Shown: positions 1-9,620 of the stretch, in pieces | How positions within the stretch are numbered: position 1 is the first letter of the stretch | Layout of the letters: every line of letters starts with the position of its first letter | Assembly (NCBI GenBank): GCA_017552475.1 | Contig: JAFZPY010000020.1 | Coordinates: 1-41,735 of the forward strand | Reading direction: 5' to 3' | DNA length: 41,735 bases | From: Bacteroidales bacterium | GTDB taxonomy: Bacteria > Bacteroidota > Bacteroidia > Bacteroidales > UBA932 | Program-made: the position numbers and the translations under genes | The notes under the pieces: generated by a model | Told to the model about the DNA's origin: nothing | Seen by the model: only the letters and a program-made list of their open reading frames with translations | The model's database searches: none

Positions 1-1420
1 TGCGTTGGCTTTCGCCGCCGGAGAGGGATGAGGTGGGACGGTCGAGGGAGAGGTAGTCGAGGCCGACGTCAAGCATGAAGCGGATACGCTCGCGCAGTTC
101 TTTGATGATGTCACGTGAGATGGCGCTCTGGCGGACGTTGAAGGTGGTGGGGATATGGTCGATCCATGCGGCAAGTTCGCTCATTTCCATGGCGGAGACT
201 TCGGAAATGGTCTTGCCGTCGATGCGGAAGCAGCCCGTGTCGGCATTGAGACGTGAGCCCTGGCAGACCGGACAGGTGATTTTGTCTTCGATGTCATCGA
301 CTACGCCGGGAAAGCTGACCATTTCGGAGAGAGAACCGTCGCCGACACGGAAGAGTTCGTCGCTGCCGAAGACGAGGAGGGAGATGACTTCGTCGGGGAG
401 GGTGTCGATGGGGTCGTAGAGTGAGAAATCGTATTTGCGGGCTATTGAGCGGACTATGTCGAATTTGCGGTTTTCGCGGATTTTACCGAGGGGAACGATG
501 CCGCCCTCGGCGACGGAGAGGCTGCGGTCGGGGATGATGGTGTCCATGTTGACGTCCACAATCATGCCGAGGCCTTTGCAGTGGGGACAGTAGCCCTGTG
601 GAGCGTTGAAGGAGAATGAGTGGGGCTGCGGTTCCTGGAGTGAGAGGCCAGTGTCAGGGTCGACGAAGTGCTTGGAGTAGTGCTGGAGGGTGCCGGTCTC
701 GTTGTCAAGGATAGCAATGGAGCCGTGGCCGGTATTGAGTGCTGCTACGACCGAGTCGCGGATGCGTTTTTCGTCACCTGCTTCGGGGCGGAGGCGGTCA
801 ACGACGAGTTCGATGAAGTGGGGCTTGTAACGGTCCAGGGCATCGACCTCCTGGAGTGACCGGACTTCGCCGTCGATGCGGACCTCGGTGTAGCCGCGTT
901 TGCGCAGCTGGTCGAAGAGTTCGCGGTAGTGACCTTTGCGGCCGCGTATTACTGGAGCGAGGAGGTAGCATTTGCGGTCGCGATAGTTTTTCATGATGAG
1001 GTCTACGATCTGCTCGTCGGTGTAGCGGATCATCTCCTTGCCTGAGGCGGGAGAGTATGCCCGTGAGGCCTTGGCGTAGAGGAGTCGCAGGAAATCGTAG
1101 ATCTCGGTTATGGTCCCGACGGTAGAGCGGGGGTTGTTGCCGGTGGTCTTCTGCTCTATGGCGATGATGGGACTTAGACCGGTGATGTCTTCGACTTCGG
1201 GCTTTTCGAGCACACCCATGAAGTGTTTGGCGTAGGTGGAGAGAGTGTCCATGTAGCGTCTCTGGCCTTCGGCGTAGATGGTGTCGAACGCAAGGGAGGA
1301 CTTGCCGCTGCCGGAGAGACCGGTGACGACGACGAATTGTCCTCTCGGAATGTCAATGTCTACGTTTTTGAGGTTGTTGGCGCGGGCGCCTTGTATCCTG
1401 ATGTACTCTGTTTTGTCCAT
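1..1420 (-). CDS. uvrA: Excinuclease ABC subunit A, N-terminal part (cut by window edge)
   Basis: UvrA is the damage-recognition ATPase of UvrABC nucleotide excision repair. Reading leftward from ATG at 1420, the frame is open to the window edge (473 residues). Visible are the first Walker A (GLSGSGKSS, about residues 34-42), the Q-loop region (EQKTTGNNPRSTVGT) and the first ABC signature LSGGESQR (466-473). The first zinc-finger region keeps only its second Cys pair (CPHC, residues 278-281). The position of the first pair reads as DPDTGL. The second ABC half lies outside the window. The start gives the expected beginning, MDKTEYIRIQGARANNLKN. The gene lies 32 nt downstream of the GH20 gene on the same strand but has its own promoter-like box. 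Family assignment is very secure; which UvrA paralogue this is cannot be decided from the N-terminal half. Confidence 0.96.
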   Translation of the reverse strand, partial: MDKTEYIRIQGARANNLKNVDIDIPRGQFVVVTGLSGSGKSSLAFDTIYAEGQRRYMDTLSTYAKHFMGVLEKPEVEDITGLSPIIAIEQKTTGNNPRSTVGTITEIYDFLRLLYAKASRAYSPASGKEMIRYTDEQIVDLIMKNYRDRKCYLLAPVIRGRKGHYRELFDQLRKRGYTEVRIDGEVRSLQEVDALDRYKPHFIELVVDRLRPEAGDEKRIRDSVVAALNTGHGSIAILDNETGTLQHYSKHFVDPDTGLSLQEPQPHSFSFNAPQGYCPHCKGLGMIVDVNMDTIIPDRSLSVAEGGIVPLGKIRENRKFDIVRSIARKYDFSLYDPIDTLPDEVISLLVFGSDELFRVGDGSLSEMVSFPGVVDDIEDKITCPVCQGSRLNADTGCFRIDGKTISEVSAMEMSELAAWIDHIPTTFNVRQSAISRDIIKELRERIRFMLDVGLDYLSLDRPTSSLSGGESQR

Positions 1421-1424
1421 AGAA

Positions 1425-1447
1425 TGCAAAAATACTCAATTTTTGCA
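1425..1447 (-). terminator. AT-rich hairpin between GH20 gene and uvrA
   Basis: TGCAAAAAT and ATTTTTGCA form a perfect 9-bp stem around a 5-nt loop directly after the GH20 stop codon. It could end or attenuate the PUL transcript before uvrA. The stem is AT-rich and lacks a clear downstream U-run, so the terminator call is tentative. Confidence 0.35.
1427..1434 (-). promoter_or_regulatory. Putative -7 box for uvrA
   Basis: On the minus strand this reads TATTTTTG, a full match to the Bacteroidota -7 consensus TAnnTTTG. It ends 6 nt before the uvrA ATG, so a transcript from it would have almost no leader. No good TTTG -33 box is seen at 19-21 nt; a TTTG lies 24 nt away. The box overlaps the palindrome at 1425-1447, so chance cannot be excluded. 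Confidence 0.4.
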
Positions 1448-1452
1448 AAATG

Positions 1453-2862
1453 TTACTTCAAAGGCTCAGGATGGTGGTTGAAGTCTCGGAAGTCGTAGTA
1501 ATAAAGGTGTATAGAATCCAGGTATCTGTATTCGTTCTCCAGTCTCTTCAGGAAGTCATCATAGTCAAGATTACCCTGCGAAGTCCAGGCCCGTTCGGCG
1601 ATTGCGATGAGCCTCGGGAAGACCATATAGGCCAGCCTCTCGTCACTGATTACCCTTTCTGTCCATAGATTGGCCTGAAATCCCATTACAAGCTGATCAT
1701 CACTGAGTTTATAGTCATATATCTCGTCCAGACCGTTAACCCACTGCTTCCAGACAAGGTGACCCTCCTTACACTTTATATCCTGTACGTAATCGAGATA
1801 AAACGGATCCCATGGAGATATGATTGTCTTATAACCGTTCTCAAGCGCTTTTTTCAAAGACTCAGGATGATCTGCGCGCCACCAGTGGATGACTGTCTTG
1901 TCTTTATCCAGCCCGCTGTCAATGACATCATCCCATGCTATGGACACTTTCCCGGCCGCGGCGACGATGTCTGAAATTCGGCGTTCGAAGCATTTCTGGA
2001 TATCATCGTATGAATCTATTCCATTATTTTCCATGAAGTCTTTCATCCCGGGAAGTTCTCTCCAGCCTTGTGTTGAGACTTCATCTCCTCCGATATGGAT
2101 GTAACGGCCGGGGAAAAGGTCTGCAAGTTCTTTGATTATAGTCTCAAGAACCGCGTAAAGACTGTCGTTTGCAGGATTGACTGTACGGTGCCCGGCGCCG
2201 AGCTCGGGAAAAGCCTTTGTGAATGCCGTAGCATGTCCGGGCATGTCAATCTCCGGAATCACTTCAATATGCCTTTCTGCCGCATACGCGATGATTTCAC
2301 GGATTTCATCCTGTGTGTAGAATCTGGCAGGAGCATCAGGATTGGAATGGCATCCTATACCACCGACTGAACATAGTTCAGGATAAGCTTTGATTTCGAC
2401 TCTCCAGCCCTGGTCGTCCGAAAGATGCCAATGGAACTTGTTCAGTTTGTAACGTGCCATCAGGTCAAGGATTTTCTTTACCTGCTCCTTGCCGAAGAAG
2501 TGGCGTGCTTCGTCAAGCATGAAGCCTCTCCACTCGTAGCGGGGAGCATCTTTTATGACTCCGCGGTACAACGCGTCCGCCTCGGCAAGCTGTATCAGGG
2601 TCTGATGCGCGTAGAATCTTCCGGCTTCGTCCGAAGACTTGATGATAATCTTATTGCTCTTTATCTGAAGTTCGTAAGCCTCCGCCGGCAGCGCCTTCGC
2701 TTTGACATACTTCACTCTGTCAAGGTTTTTCTTGTCAAATGGTCTGTTTGTCATTTCCGCAGACTGAGGTGCCGGAATGACCGGGGCCCCTGCGAAAAGA
2801 GAGGGCGTTGCATACAATGAAATAATGACGGATGCAATAAAGGAAATCAAAGTGAATCTCAT
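1453..2862 (-). CDS. GH20 beta-N-acetylhexosaminidase, secreted
   Basis: Glycoside hydrolase family 20 removes terminal beta-linked GlcNAc or GalNAc using the substrate's acetamido group. The protein is 469 aa. A signal peptide (hydrophobic residues about 4-24) precedes a short GH20b-type N-terminal domain and a TIM barrel starting near the RGFMLDEARHF motif. The catalytic Asp-Glu pair is in HIGGDEVS (D260/E261). KFHWHLSDDQGWR and EIDMPGHA are further family hallmarks, and the tryptophan-rich pocket (VIHWW, LVWKQW, ANLWTE) is present. There is no lipobox, so a periplasmic location is likely. It is the last gene of the susC-led set, separated from the DUF1735 lipoprotein gene by 83 bp containing a hairpin. 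It would trim imported oligosaccharides. Exact linkage specificity cannot be read from sequence. Confidence 0.94.
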   Translation of the reverse strand: MRFTLISFIASVIISLYATPSLFAGAPVIPAPQSAEMTNRPFDKKNLDRVKYVKAKALPAEAYELQIKSNKIIIKSSDEAGRFYAHQTLIQLAEADALYRGVIKDAPRYEWRGFMLDEARHFFGKEQVKKILDLMARYKLNKFHWHLSDDQGWRVEIKAYPELCSVGGIGCHSNPDAPARFYTQDEIREIIAYAAERHIEVIPEIDMPGHATAFTKAFPELGAGHRTVNPANDSLYAVLETIIKELADLFPGRYIHIGGDEVSTQGWRELPGMKDFMENNGIDSYDDIQKCFERRISDIVAAAGKVSIAWDDVIDSGLDKDKTVIHWWRADHPESLKKALENGYKTIISPWDPFYLDYVQDIKCKEGHLVWKQWVNGLDEIYDYKLSDDQLVMGFQANLWTERVISDERLAYMVFPRLIAIAERAWTSQGNLDYDDFLKRLENEYRYLDSIHLYYYDFRDFNHHPEPLK

Positions 2863-2890
2863 GACAATACATGCTATTACATTAATAACA

Positions 2891-2920
2891 GGCTGACTGA
2901 AATCTGTTTTCCAGTCAGCC
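2891..2920 (-). terminator. Intercistronic hairpin between SGBP-like gene and GH20 gene
   Basis: GGCTGACTG and CAGTCAGCC form a perfect 9-bp GC-containing stem with a 12-nt loop in the 83-bp gap. No long U-run follows on the minus strand. Partial termination or an RNA-processing/stability hairpin that lowers GH20 expression relative to susCD is plausible. Confidence 0.45.
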
Positions 2921-2945
2921 CATTGTCATATAAACAGTCTATTTA

Positions 2946-4478
2946 TCAATATCCCCAGAGGACAAGTTCCTGACAGTCAAGACCGCCGCCGGCATTAATA
3001 ATATTCAGCATAATGTAACGGGTCTTGACCGGATCCACGGATACACTGACGTTCTGGGCTCCGGAAGTGAAATCCAGGCGTCCGATATATGTGACATCTG
3101 AAGACTCATAATTCAAAATGCTCTGATTCAATGTGTAGGTGCAGTCATCGAGAGCATAGATCTCCACTGCTTTCATATTATAGCGGCCGTCAGACCTGGT
3201 CCAGAACTCAACGCCACCCATATTGAATTTTTCCTGCATGTCAACAAGAAGCCAATAGGGAGTGGAGAAAGATGTCGCACCATATCCGTTATCACCGTTC
3301 CATCCCCAGTTTTGCATCCAGGAACGTTCGGTATTGGTCACGTTTTTATCAAAGACGCCGGAGATGGAATAATCGGCTCCCGGTCTTTTATCCTGGGCTG
3401 TCTGCGCATGGAAAATGAATCCGCCGCCGGGCACGATGGTTTCAAGGAAATCGCCGGTGCGTCCGCCTCCCTGTTTGTCATCAAGAGGCGTAAGTCCATG
3501 CCCCGCAAGGCGTGTTCCGAGCTCGGTGCTGCCGTTTGACGCCTTAATGTCAATTCCTGCATTTACAGAACATGTCAGCAATGGATTCTCGATAGGAATC
3601 TCCTTACCGTTAAGAACGGCGTTGCTAAACCTGACTGCATAGTTGAAGGTCTTGCCAGGAGCCCATACAAGGCCGTCTGCAGGTATTGTGATGTTGTACT
3701 CAACCGTGTTGGTACCTGCTGACATTGATTTCACATCCTTGTTTTCGATGACGGTTCCTTCAGGGAACTTGTCGGCAAAAACATATTTTGCGGGGATTGT
3801 GTTGCCCCTTGTGGTAAATAATTCGTCAACATCCGCCGTGGCGAATTCGACATCATAGGTGAGCTCCCATGAGTTCTCGAAAGGAAGCTCCGCCGTAATG
3901 GTCATTTTTCCGTCAGGCGTGAGCCCTGCAGACTTGATCTGGAGGGTCGCGTTTTTAAGGTTCGGGCTGACCATATAGTATCCAAGAGAGGTCGTATCCT
4001 TGACAGAGGCAACCGGGATATTGTCGGACTCGAGTTCGAGGGCAAGGACATAGTCACTTATATCCACGTCATTATCTTCTGTAAAGGCAATGATGTTGGG
4101 GACATTAAAGCTGACGGTGAAGGATGCTGTCCTGCCGTTGATCTCATCTGAGCTCTTTTTCAATGTATAGCAGTCTTCGGGAAGAGCCTTGAATTCTGTA
4201 TAATTAATCTTGTTGTAGTATTCGATGTAGTCCTCTGTCACATGGGCCTTCACGTTGGATGTACCGGCATTAAGACCTGCACAATATACATACACGGGAG
4301 TCTCTACTTCAGACTGCACGTCGTATAACAGGACCTGCTGGACACCGTTGTTGGCGGTATTGTCGGTGAAATAGACTGCAGAATCAGGCATATTGAAGTC
4401 TCTGTGATCAGGCACGCAGCTGCAAAGCATGGCCAGTGCCATAAAGGTTGAAACTATAAGTCTGTTTTTCATTTTCAT
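2946..4478 (-). CDS. DUF1735 / discoidin-domain surface lipoprotein (glycan-binding candidate)
   Basis: 510 aa. The N-terminus MKMKNRLIVSTFMALAMLCSC is a lipoprotein signal with Cys near residue 21. It is followed by a DUF1735 (BT_3987-type N-terminal) region at about 30-150, a second beta-rich domain at about 170-305, and a C-terminal F5/8-type C (discoidin-like) domain at about 340-510 (motifs YWLLVDMQEKFNMGGVEFW, NMKAVEIYALDD, and a final QELVLWGY). No glycosidase motif is seen. Its position directly after susD (12-nt gap) and its domain make-up fit an outer-membrane surface glycan-binding protein. In some PULs similar architecture precedes a GH18 domain, but none is present here. Binding function is inferred from context. 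Confidence 0.85.
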   Translation of the reverse strand: MKMKNRLIVSTFMALAMLCSCVPDHRDFNMPDSAVYFTDNTANNGVQQVLLYDVQSEVETPVYVYCAGLNAGTSNVKAHVTEDYIEYYNKINYTEFKALPEDCYTLKKSSDEINGRTASFTVSFNVPNIIAFTEDNDVDISDYVLALELESDNIPVASVKDTTSLGYYMVSPNLKNATLQIKSAGLTPDGKMTITAELPFENSWELTYDVEFATADVDELFTTRGNTIPAKYVFADKFPEGTVIENKDVKSMSAGTNTVEYNITIPADGLVWAPGKTFNYAVRFSNAVLNGKEIPIENPLLTCSVNAGIDIKASNGSTELGTRLAGHGLTPLDDKQGGGRTGDFLETIVPGGGFIFHAQTAQDKRPGADYSISGVFDKNVTNTERSWMQNWGWNGDNGYGATSFSTPYWLLVDMQEKFNMGGVEFWTRSDGRYNMKAVEIYALDDCTYTLNQSILNYESSDVTYIGRLDFTSGAQNVSVSVDPVKTRYIMLNIINAGGGLDCQELVLWGY

Positions 4479-4490
4479 TCGATTTTAAAA

Positions 4491-6464
4491 TTACCAGCCC
4501 AGGTTCTGTGAGCTGCGGAGGGCCGGAACGCGGTTTACCTCGGCAGTCTCGAATGGCTCGAGATATGACTTTTTAGTGAACTTGCGCGGGCCGTGCCTGT
4601 AAGTCTCGCCATATCCATACTGCTCCAGTCCGATCTCACTGCGCTGCCAGAAGTCACTGTCGATATTGTCATTGTTTTTCTTCACGTTACATCCGATCGT
4701 GTATCCGGCCCTTGACTTCTCTGCCGTCATCCATGTACGGATATCTGCATAGCGCATGCACTCATAGCAGAGTTCGACCATCCTTTCACGCCTGATGTAC
4801 TTTCTCTGGAGGTTCTTGTCACCCTTGATCTCAGGATATACTGTGAAGATGTCAGGGACGCCTGCACGGTAGCGGATCATATTCCAGTAAGTCTCGATGT
4901 CAGGGTTTGTCGGGTCATACTCATTGAGGGCTTCGATGTAGTCGAGGTAAACATTACCAAGACGGACGATCGGCCAGGTGATGGTACCCCATCCCTGAAG
5001 GGGATTGATGGTAGGCGCATACCATTTGAGGGCAAGATAACCCGTAGGAGGGACGTTGTTCGCGGAAGGCCATGCATTCTGGCCGTTCGTGTAGTACTCG
5101 AGATCGGTCTTTACATTGGCATTGCCTGCAACCCACTGCATGCCGCTCCAGCCGACATTGCGGTAGAAACGTGCCTCACGGTTGACGAATTGGGTCGGGG
5201 TTGCCCTGTTTGCGGCCTTGTCTGGAACTACGAGGGTCAGGAGAGGGTTTTTCATATTGACGGAGCCGGACTCGGAGTAACCGGCATTGGGGTCAACCTG
5301 GGCGGGATTATCAAGGTCTACATTCTTGCCATGCGCATAGGCCGGGGTATCCCAGTATTCTGTTTTGACGGGATATACTCCGTCCGCCATGGCGAATGCA
5401 TCGACAAGTTTCTGGGTGGGGCAGATCGAAGCCCATCCGTCAACACCGTCAATCATCCACTGCGGGAATGCCCTGTTGCGCCATGTCGCGCCTCCGCGCA
5501 TGAACGGGAAGATGATCTCAGTATTGTCGAGGTCATCAACAAAGAGGTTTGTAAGGTTCTCAAGTCCGCGCTCCAGATTATTTGTCTTCGTGGAATTGTT
5601 GACAAGAGAATATACAGGGAGGTCAATAACAGCCTTTGCTGCCTTTGCCGCCACTTCCCAACGCTTCTGATCATAGGTGGTATTGAAGAGGGGCTTACCG
5701 TCGCGGTCCTTTATGCCGTCATACATGTGGGAGGGTGTAATTGAACCGTCCTCGCCGATATACACCTGTCCGTTGAAGAGAGGACGGGCGCTGTAGAGAA
5801 GGAGACGGGCCTTGATGGCGAGTGCTGCACCCTTGGTGGCGCGACCAAGCTCTGAGCTTGCATCCCTGGTGTCGGGAAGGTCGGCAGCGGCCATGTCCAA
5901 CTGTTCGCATACCCAGTCTACCAGTGGCTGCCATGCGGTGCGGTCTACTTTGTTGACGTCCTCGTCAAGTTTTTCGTAAGAGGTCTCGCCGTTGAAGAAG
6001 GTGGGGCCGTAGTTCTTCATTATATAGAAGTAGTAATATGCGCGGAGGAATCTGGCCTCTGCCTTGTACTCGCTCTTCTGCCCGTCTGTGAGCTCAGGGC
6101 AGCGGTCTACATTCTCCATGAAGATACCGGCTTCGCGGATACCGTAGTACATGTTTCTGTACTTGGTCGATGTGAAGGTGTCATCGGGAGTCTGTGTCTC
6201 GAACAGGTATCTTCCGAAACGGCTGTTGGGAAATGAACCTGATGTCTCGTCGGAAACGCAGGCATCAAATGCGTCGTTGTTGTTGCAGGGGTCGGCGTCG
6301 TTGGGGATCCAACTATAAACGTTCCACAAATACTGCATTGTGGTGTTTCTCTTTTCCCAGATCGTATCTGAGGTCAGGGCGTCATCCGGCTGACGGTCCA
6401 GATAGCTGTCGCAACCAGCAAGGAAAAGAGAGGATATAGATAGAAGTATAAATATTCTTTTCAT
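4491..6464 (-). CDS. SusD/RagB family nutrient-binding outer-membrane lipoprotein
   Basis: SusD proteins are the surface lids of SusC transporters and bind the oligosaccharide before import. The protein is 657 aa, with a lipoprotein signal ending in SLFLAGC (Cys18) and a typical mature start CDSYLDRQPDDALTSDTIWE. The helical TPR-like region includes YKAEARFLRAYYYFYIMKNYG, and the C-terminal RagB/SusD region includes YLDYIEALNEY, IRYRAGVPD and RRERMVELCYECMRYADIRTW. It lies 14 nt after susC and 12 nt before the DUF1735 lipoprotein gene, giving the standard susC-susD-SGBP order. At 657 residues it is at the long end for the family. The glycan ligand is not predictable from sequence. Confidence 0.96.
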   Translation of the reverse strand: MKRIFILLSISSLFLAGCDSYLDRQPDDALTSDTIWEKRNTTMQYLWNVYSWIPNDADPCNNNDAFDACVSDETSGSFPNSRFGRYLFETQTPDDTFTSTKYRNMYYGIREAGIFMENVDRCPELTDGQKSEYKAEARFLRAYYYFYIMKNYGPTFFNGETSYEKLDEDVNKVDRTAWQPLVDWVCEQLDMAAADLPDTRDASSELGRATKGAALAIKARLLLYSARPLFNGQVYIGEDGSITPSHMYDGIKDRDGKPLFNTTYDQKRWEVAAKAAKAVIDLPVYSLVNNSTKTNNLERGLENLTNLFVDDLDNTEIIFPFMRGGATWRNRAFPQWMIDGVDGWASICPTQKLVDAFAMADGVYPVKTEYWDTPAYAHGKNVDLDNPAQVDPNAGYSESGSVNMKNPLLTLVVPDKAANRATPTQFVNREARFYRNVGWSGMQWVAGNANVKTDLEYYTNGQNAWPSANNVPPTGYLALKWYAPTINPLQGWGTITWPIVRLGNVYLDYIEALNEYDPTNPDIETYWNMIRYRAGVPDIFTVYPEIKGDKNLQRKYIRRERMVELCYECMRYADIRTWMTAEKSRAGYTIGCNVKKNNDNIDSDFWQRSEIGLEQYGYGETYRHGPRKFTKKSYLEPFETAEVNRVPALRSSQNLGW

Positions 6465-6478
6465 TTTGAGTGTTCTTT

Positions 6479-9400
6479 TTAGAAGCTGGCACTGACACCG
6501 AAGCTTACTACACGTGTGGTTGGATATGAATATACAGTAACACCTCCGGAGCCTGTGAGATTAGGGTCCCAGAGGTTGAATTTGCTGAATGTGAGAAGGT
6601 TCTGCCCCTGGAGATAGACGCGGAGCGCGCTCATGCGCATCTTCGATGTCCACTTGGCAGGAAGAGTCCATCCGAGCTCTACATTCTGAAGGCTGATATA
6701 GCTGGCGTCTCTCGTCCAGAAATCTGATACCTGAGTGTTGTTGGTTGACTCATTCAGATATGTAAGACGGGGATACCTGGCGTTGGGCCTCTCAGGTGTC
6801 CAATAGTTGTTGTAGAGATCCGAGAGCATGTTCGCAGTCTCAAGACGGCCGTCCGTAGAGGTCATACCTGTCACGAGGAACTTGGCCTGAGACATCATGT
6901 TCAATGAGACGTGGCTGACACCCTTGAAGAACACCGCGAAATCAAGACCCCTCCACTCTACTGATGCACCGAAACCATAGTAGATTTCAGGAATATCCCT
7001 GTAGCCGATGGCCTTGCGGTCATTTGTGTTGATCACGCCGTCACCATTGAGGTCGACATAGCGGATATCACCCGGCTGCGGGTTGAAGAGAGACTGGTCG
7101 GCATGAGCGTCGATTTCAGCCTGATTCTGGAAGATTCCGTCTGAGACATAGCCGAAGGGCTGCCAGTATGCCTGACCGGTGCTATTGAGGTATGGATATT
7201 CGTATGCGGCCTCATCGCAGTTTACGAGTACGTTTCTTGCGAAAGTATATGTACCCTTGGCTGTCACCATCACTTCACCGATTTTCTGGTGGTAGTCGGC
7301 AGAGAGGTCAAAACCGGAGTTGTCCATCTCACCCATGTTTACGTAAGGGGTGACTGAAATACCTGAGTAATAAGGAAGCGATTTGCGATCAAGGAAGATC
7401 CCGGAACGGTGCTCCTTGAAGATGTCGGCCTGAACCTTGAGTTTTCCGAAGAAGGAGAGGTCTACACCCACATCCATCTTTTCGGCAACTTCCCAGCTCA
7501 CATTGGGGTTGGAGATATCTCCCTCCTTGATACCCTTGTTCTCCTGAACACCGGTGCCAAAGTAGGCGGAACCGGAGTTGGCTATGGTGCCCAGGTAGAT
7601 GAAACGGCGGTTACCGCCAATCTGGTCATTACCCACCTGGCCCCAGGATCCACGTATTTTGAACATGTCCAACACATTCTTGGCGCTTCCCCACCATGGC
7701 TCCTCGGATATGAGATAACCCAGGGCGACGGACGGGAAGAAACCGAAACGCTTGCCGGGAGAGAAGTTCTCGGAGCCGTTGTAACCAGCGTTGAATTCAA
7801 AGAAGTAGCGGTTGGCGTAATTATAGGTCAGACGACCGGCAACACCCTGGTTCCTGTAAGGAAGTGAGTATTGGGATGAGCCAGCGCTGTCACCAAGCAA
7901 ACTGCGGCTTGACTGCTGGAACAGGAAGAGACCTGTCACATTATGTCTGCCGAAAGATCTGGCATAGTTGAGCGATGCCTCGATATAAAGCCTGCGGTTA
8001 CCGGAGCCGCCTTTGCTGTAACCGAGCGTCTGGCTGCCGGTCTGTGACTGCTCGAGAATGAGGTTGCCTTCATCATCACGTCCGGTGGCATAGAAACAAT
8101 CATATGCGCGTGTGTGGTCGAACCAATGGGCATTATATGCATCGAATGATACCTTGGCGTTAGCCTTCAGGCCCTGGGTGAGCCAGCCGAGGTCGTGTGT
8201 CAAGCCGACAAGTGCCTGTGCGTTATTGTCGTATGACTGACGGTAGCCGGTCTCTGTCACCATGGCGTAAGGGTTTACTGCCATACCGGCCGTTTCACCT
8301 GTGGAGTACTTCTCGGGGAACAGGACACCAGGCACCAGAAGTGAGTACTGGAATATCTTGTTTGAATCAGTGCCCGGCTTATTTCGCTGCTCGAAAATCG
8401 TAGCGAGGTTGAGATTCAGGGTAGTGTTTTTCTCTATCTGTATATCGACGTTGGCACGGAAATTATACTTCGTGTATCTCATTTCAGTACCGTATTTCAC
8501 TGACGAATCCTCTTTATAAAGGCCGCCTTCACTGTAGAAACCTCCGCCTACATAGTACTTCACTGTACTGTTACCGCCGGTAATCTGTACGTTTGCGCGG
8601 TGGCTTGTAGACATAGACTTGAAAATCTTGTCCATCCAGTTTACGTTCGGATAAAGATCAGGGTCTACGCCGCTGATATGTTTCTGTATGACTTCGGGAG
8701 TGTAATAGTCATATCCTGCAGCATCATTCATCATCTCCATGAACTGCTGGCCATTGCATACTTCGGGAATCTTGGTGGCGGAAACGGCACCTACTTCATA
8801 TTTGGCAGATACCTGGGCCTTTGACTCCGTACCGGTATGTGTAGTGATGAGAATCACGCCGTTTGCACCACGGACACCATAGATTGCAGTCGCGGAGGCA
8901 TCCTTGAGGACGGAGAACTCCTTGATGTCGTTGGGGTCGACGAGGTCAATTGAACGCTCTACACCGTCAACAAGGCAGAGAGGAGTGTTACCGCCGGAGA
9001 ATGATGATACTCCGCGGATCCAGAAGGTGGAACCGGAACCGGGCTCACCGTTGTTCTGGTATGAAATGATACCTGCCACCTGGCCGCCGATGATACTGGA
9101 AATTTTAGCTACCGGAGCCTTGAGCTGGTTGGGGGCAATAGTGGAAATCGCTCCCACGACGCTCGCCTTCTTCTGTGTGCCGTATCCGACAACGACGGTC
9201 TCCTCGATAGCGAGATTGCCTTCTTTGAGGGATATTTCTGCGGTCTGATCTTTCCCGGTAAGTTCAACGGTGACATCTTCATATCCGAAGAAAGAGACGC
9301 AAAGTGTGGCATATTTGCCTTCGTACTTAATTGAATAACGGCCTTCAGCGTCAGATATTGTACCATAGGACGAATCCTTGATCCAAACCTGAGCACCTGC

Positions 9401-9553
9401 AACCGGTTGATTCGTAGCAGCATCCCTGACAACGCCCTGCACTGTCTGGGATGACTTGCTTTGAGCTGCCGCTCCAGAGGCGAATCCGAAGCAGCACACT
9501 AAACATAGTAAAGCTGAGATCAGCCAATGTTTAGATACCTGGTTAGCACTCAT
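6479..9553 (-). CDS. SusC/RagA family TonB-dependent outer-membrane transporter
   Basis: 1024 aa. A signal peptide (residues about 1-30, ending in AAAQ) is followed by a carboxypeptidase-regulatory-like domain (about 37-110; VQGVVRDAATNQPVAGAQVWIKD). Next comes the family motif EETVVVGYGTQKKASVVGAIS, a plug domain (ISSIIGGQVAGI, LCLVDGVERSIDLVDPNDIKEFSVLKDASATAIYGVRGANGVILITT), and a 22-strand-type barrel ending in the aromatic-terminated strand VVSFGVSASF. It imports oligosaccharides using TonB/ExbBD energy, with SusD as lid. It is the first gene of the susC-susD-SGBP-GH20 set. The 112 bp upstream hold no perfect -7 box but do hold phased repeats, which fits an activator-dependent promoter. 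Confidence 0.97.
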   Translation of the reverse strand: MSANQVSKHWLISALLCLVCCFGFASGAAAQSKSSQTVQGVVRDAATNQPVAGAQVWIKDSSYGTISDAEGRYSIKYEGKYATLCVSFFGYEDVTVELTGKDQTAEISLKEGNLAIEETVVVGYGTQKKASVVGAISTIAPNQLKAPVAKISSIIGGQVAGIISYQNNGEPGSGSTFWIRGVSSFSGGNTPLCLVDGVERSIDLVDPNDIKEFSVLKDASATAIYGVRGANGVILITTHTGTESKAQVSAKYEVGAVSATKIPEVCNGQQFMEMMNDAAGYDYYTPEVIQKHISGVDPDLYPNVNWMDKIFKSMSTSHRANVQITGGNSTVKYYVGGGFYSEGGLYKEDSSVKYGTEMRYTKYNFRANVDIQIEKNTTLNLNLATIFEQRNKPGTDSNKIFQYSLLVPGVLFPEKYSTGETAGMAVNPYAMVTETGYRQSYDNNAQALVGLTHDLGWLTQGLKANAKVSFDAYNAHWFDHTRAYDCFYATGRDDEGNLILEQSQTGSQTLGYSKGGSGNRRLYIEASLNYARSFGRHNVTGLFLFQQSSRSLLGDSAGSSQYSLPYRNQGVAGRLTYNYANRYFFEFNAGYNGSENFSPGKRFGFFPSVALGYLISEEPWWGSAKNVLDMFKIRGSWGQVGNDQIGGNRRFIYLGTIANSGSAYFGTGVQENKGIKEGDISNPNVSWEVAEKMDVGVDLSFFGKLKVQADIFKEHRSGIFLDRKSLPYYSGISVTPYVNMGEMDNSGFDLSADYHQKIGEVMVTAKGTYTFARNVLVNCDEAAYEYPYLNSTGQAYWQPFGYVSDGIFQNQAEIDAHADQSLFNPQPGDIRYVDLNGDGVINTNDRKAIGYRDIPEIYYGFGASVEWRGLDFAVFFKGVSHVSLNMMSQAKFLVTGMTSTDGRLETANMLSDLYNNYWTPERPNARYPRLTYLNESTNNTQVSDFWTRDASYISLQNVELGWTLPAKWTSKMRMSALRVYLQGQNLLTFSKFNLWDPNLTGSGGVTVYSYPTTRVVSFGVSASF

Positions 9554-9620
9554 AATTGATCAGTAATTTAGTTGTTTTTATGATTAGTTAGACAAAATTG
9601 AAAAAACGATAAGTCTTATC

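Noticed and set aside
9593..9600. CAATTTTG on the minus strand as a susC -7 box
   Set aside because: It mismatches the first T, and the nearest TTTG is 25 nt away instead of about 20. It is too weak to list as a promoter.
9608..9620. Perfect 13-bp inverted repeat GATAAG-T-CTTATC upstream of susC
   Set aside because: It is not found upstream of GH125 or the regulator, so I did not call it an operator; the direct repeats are better supported.
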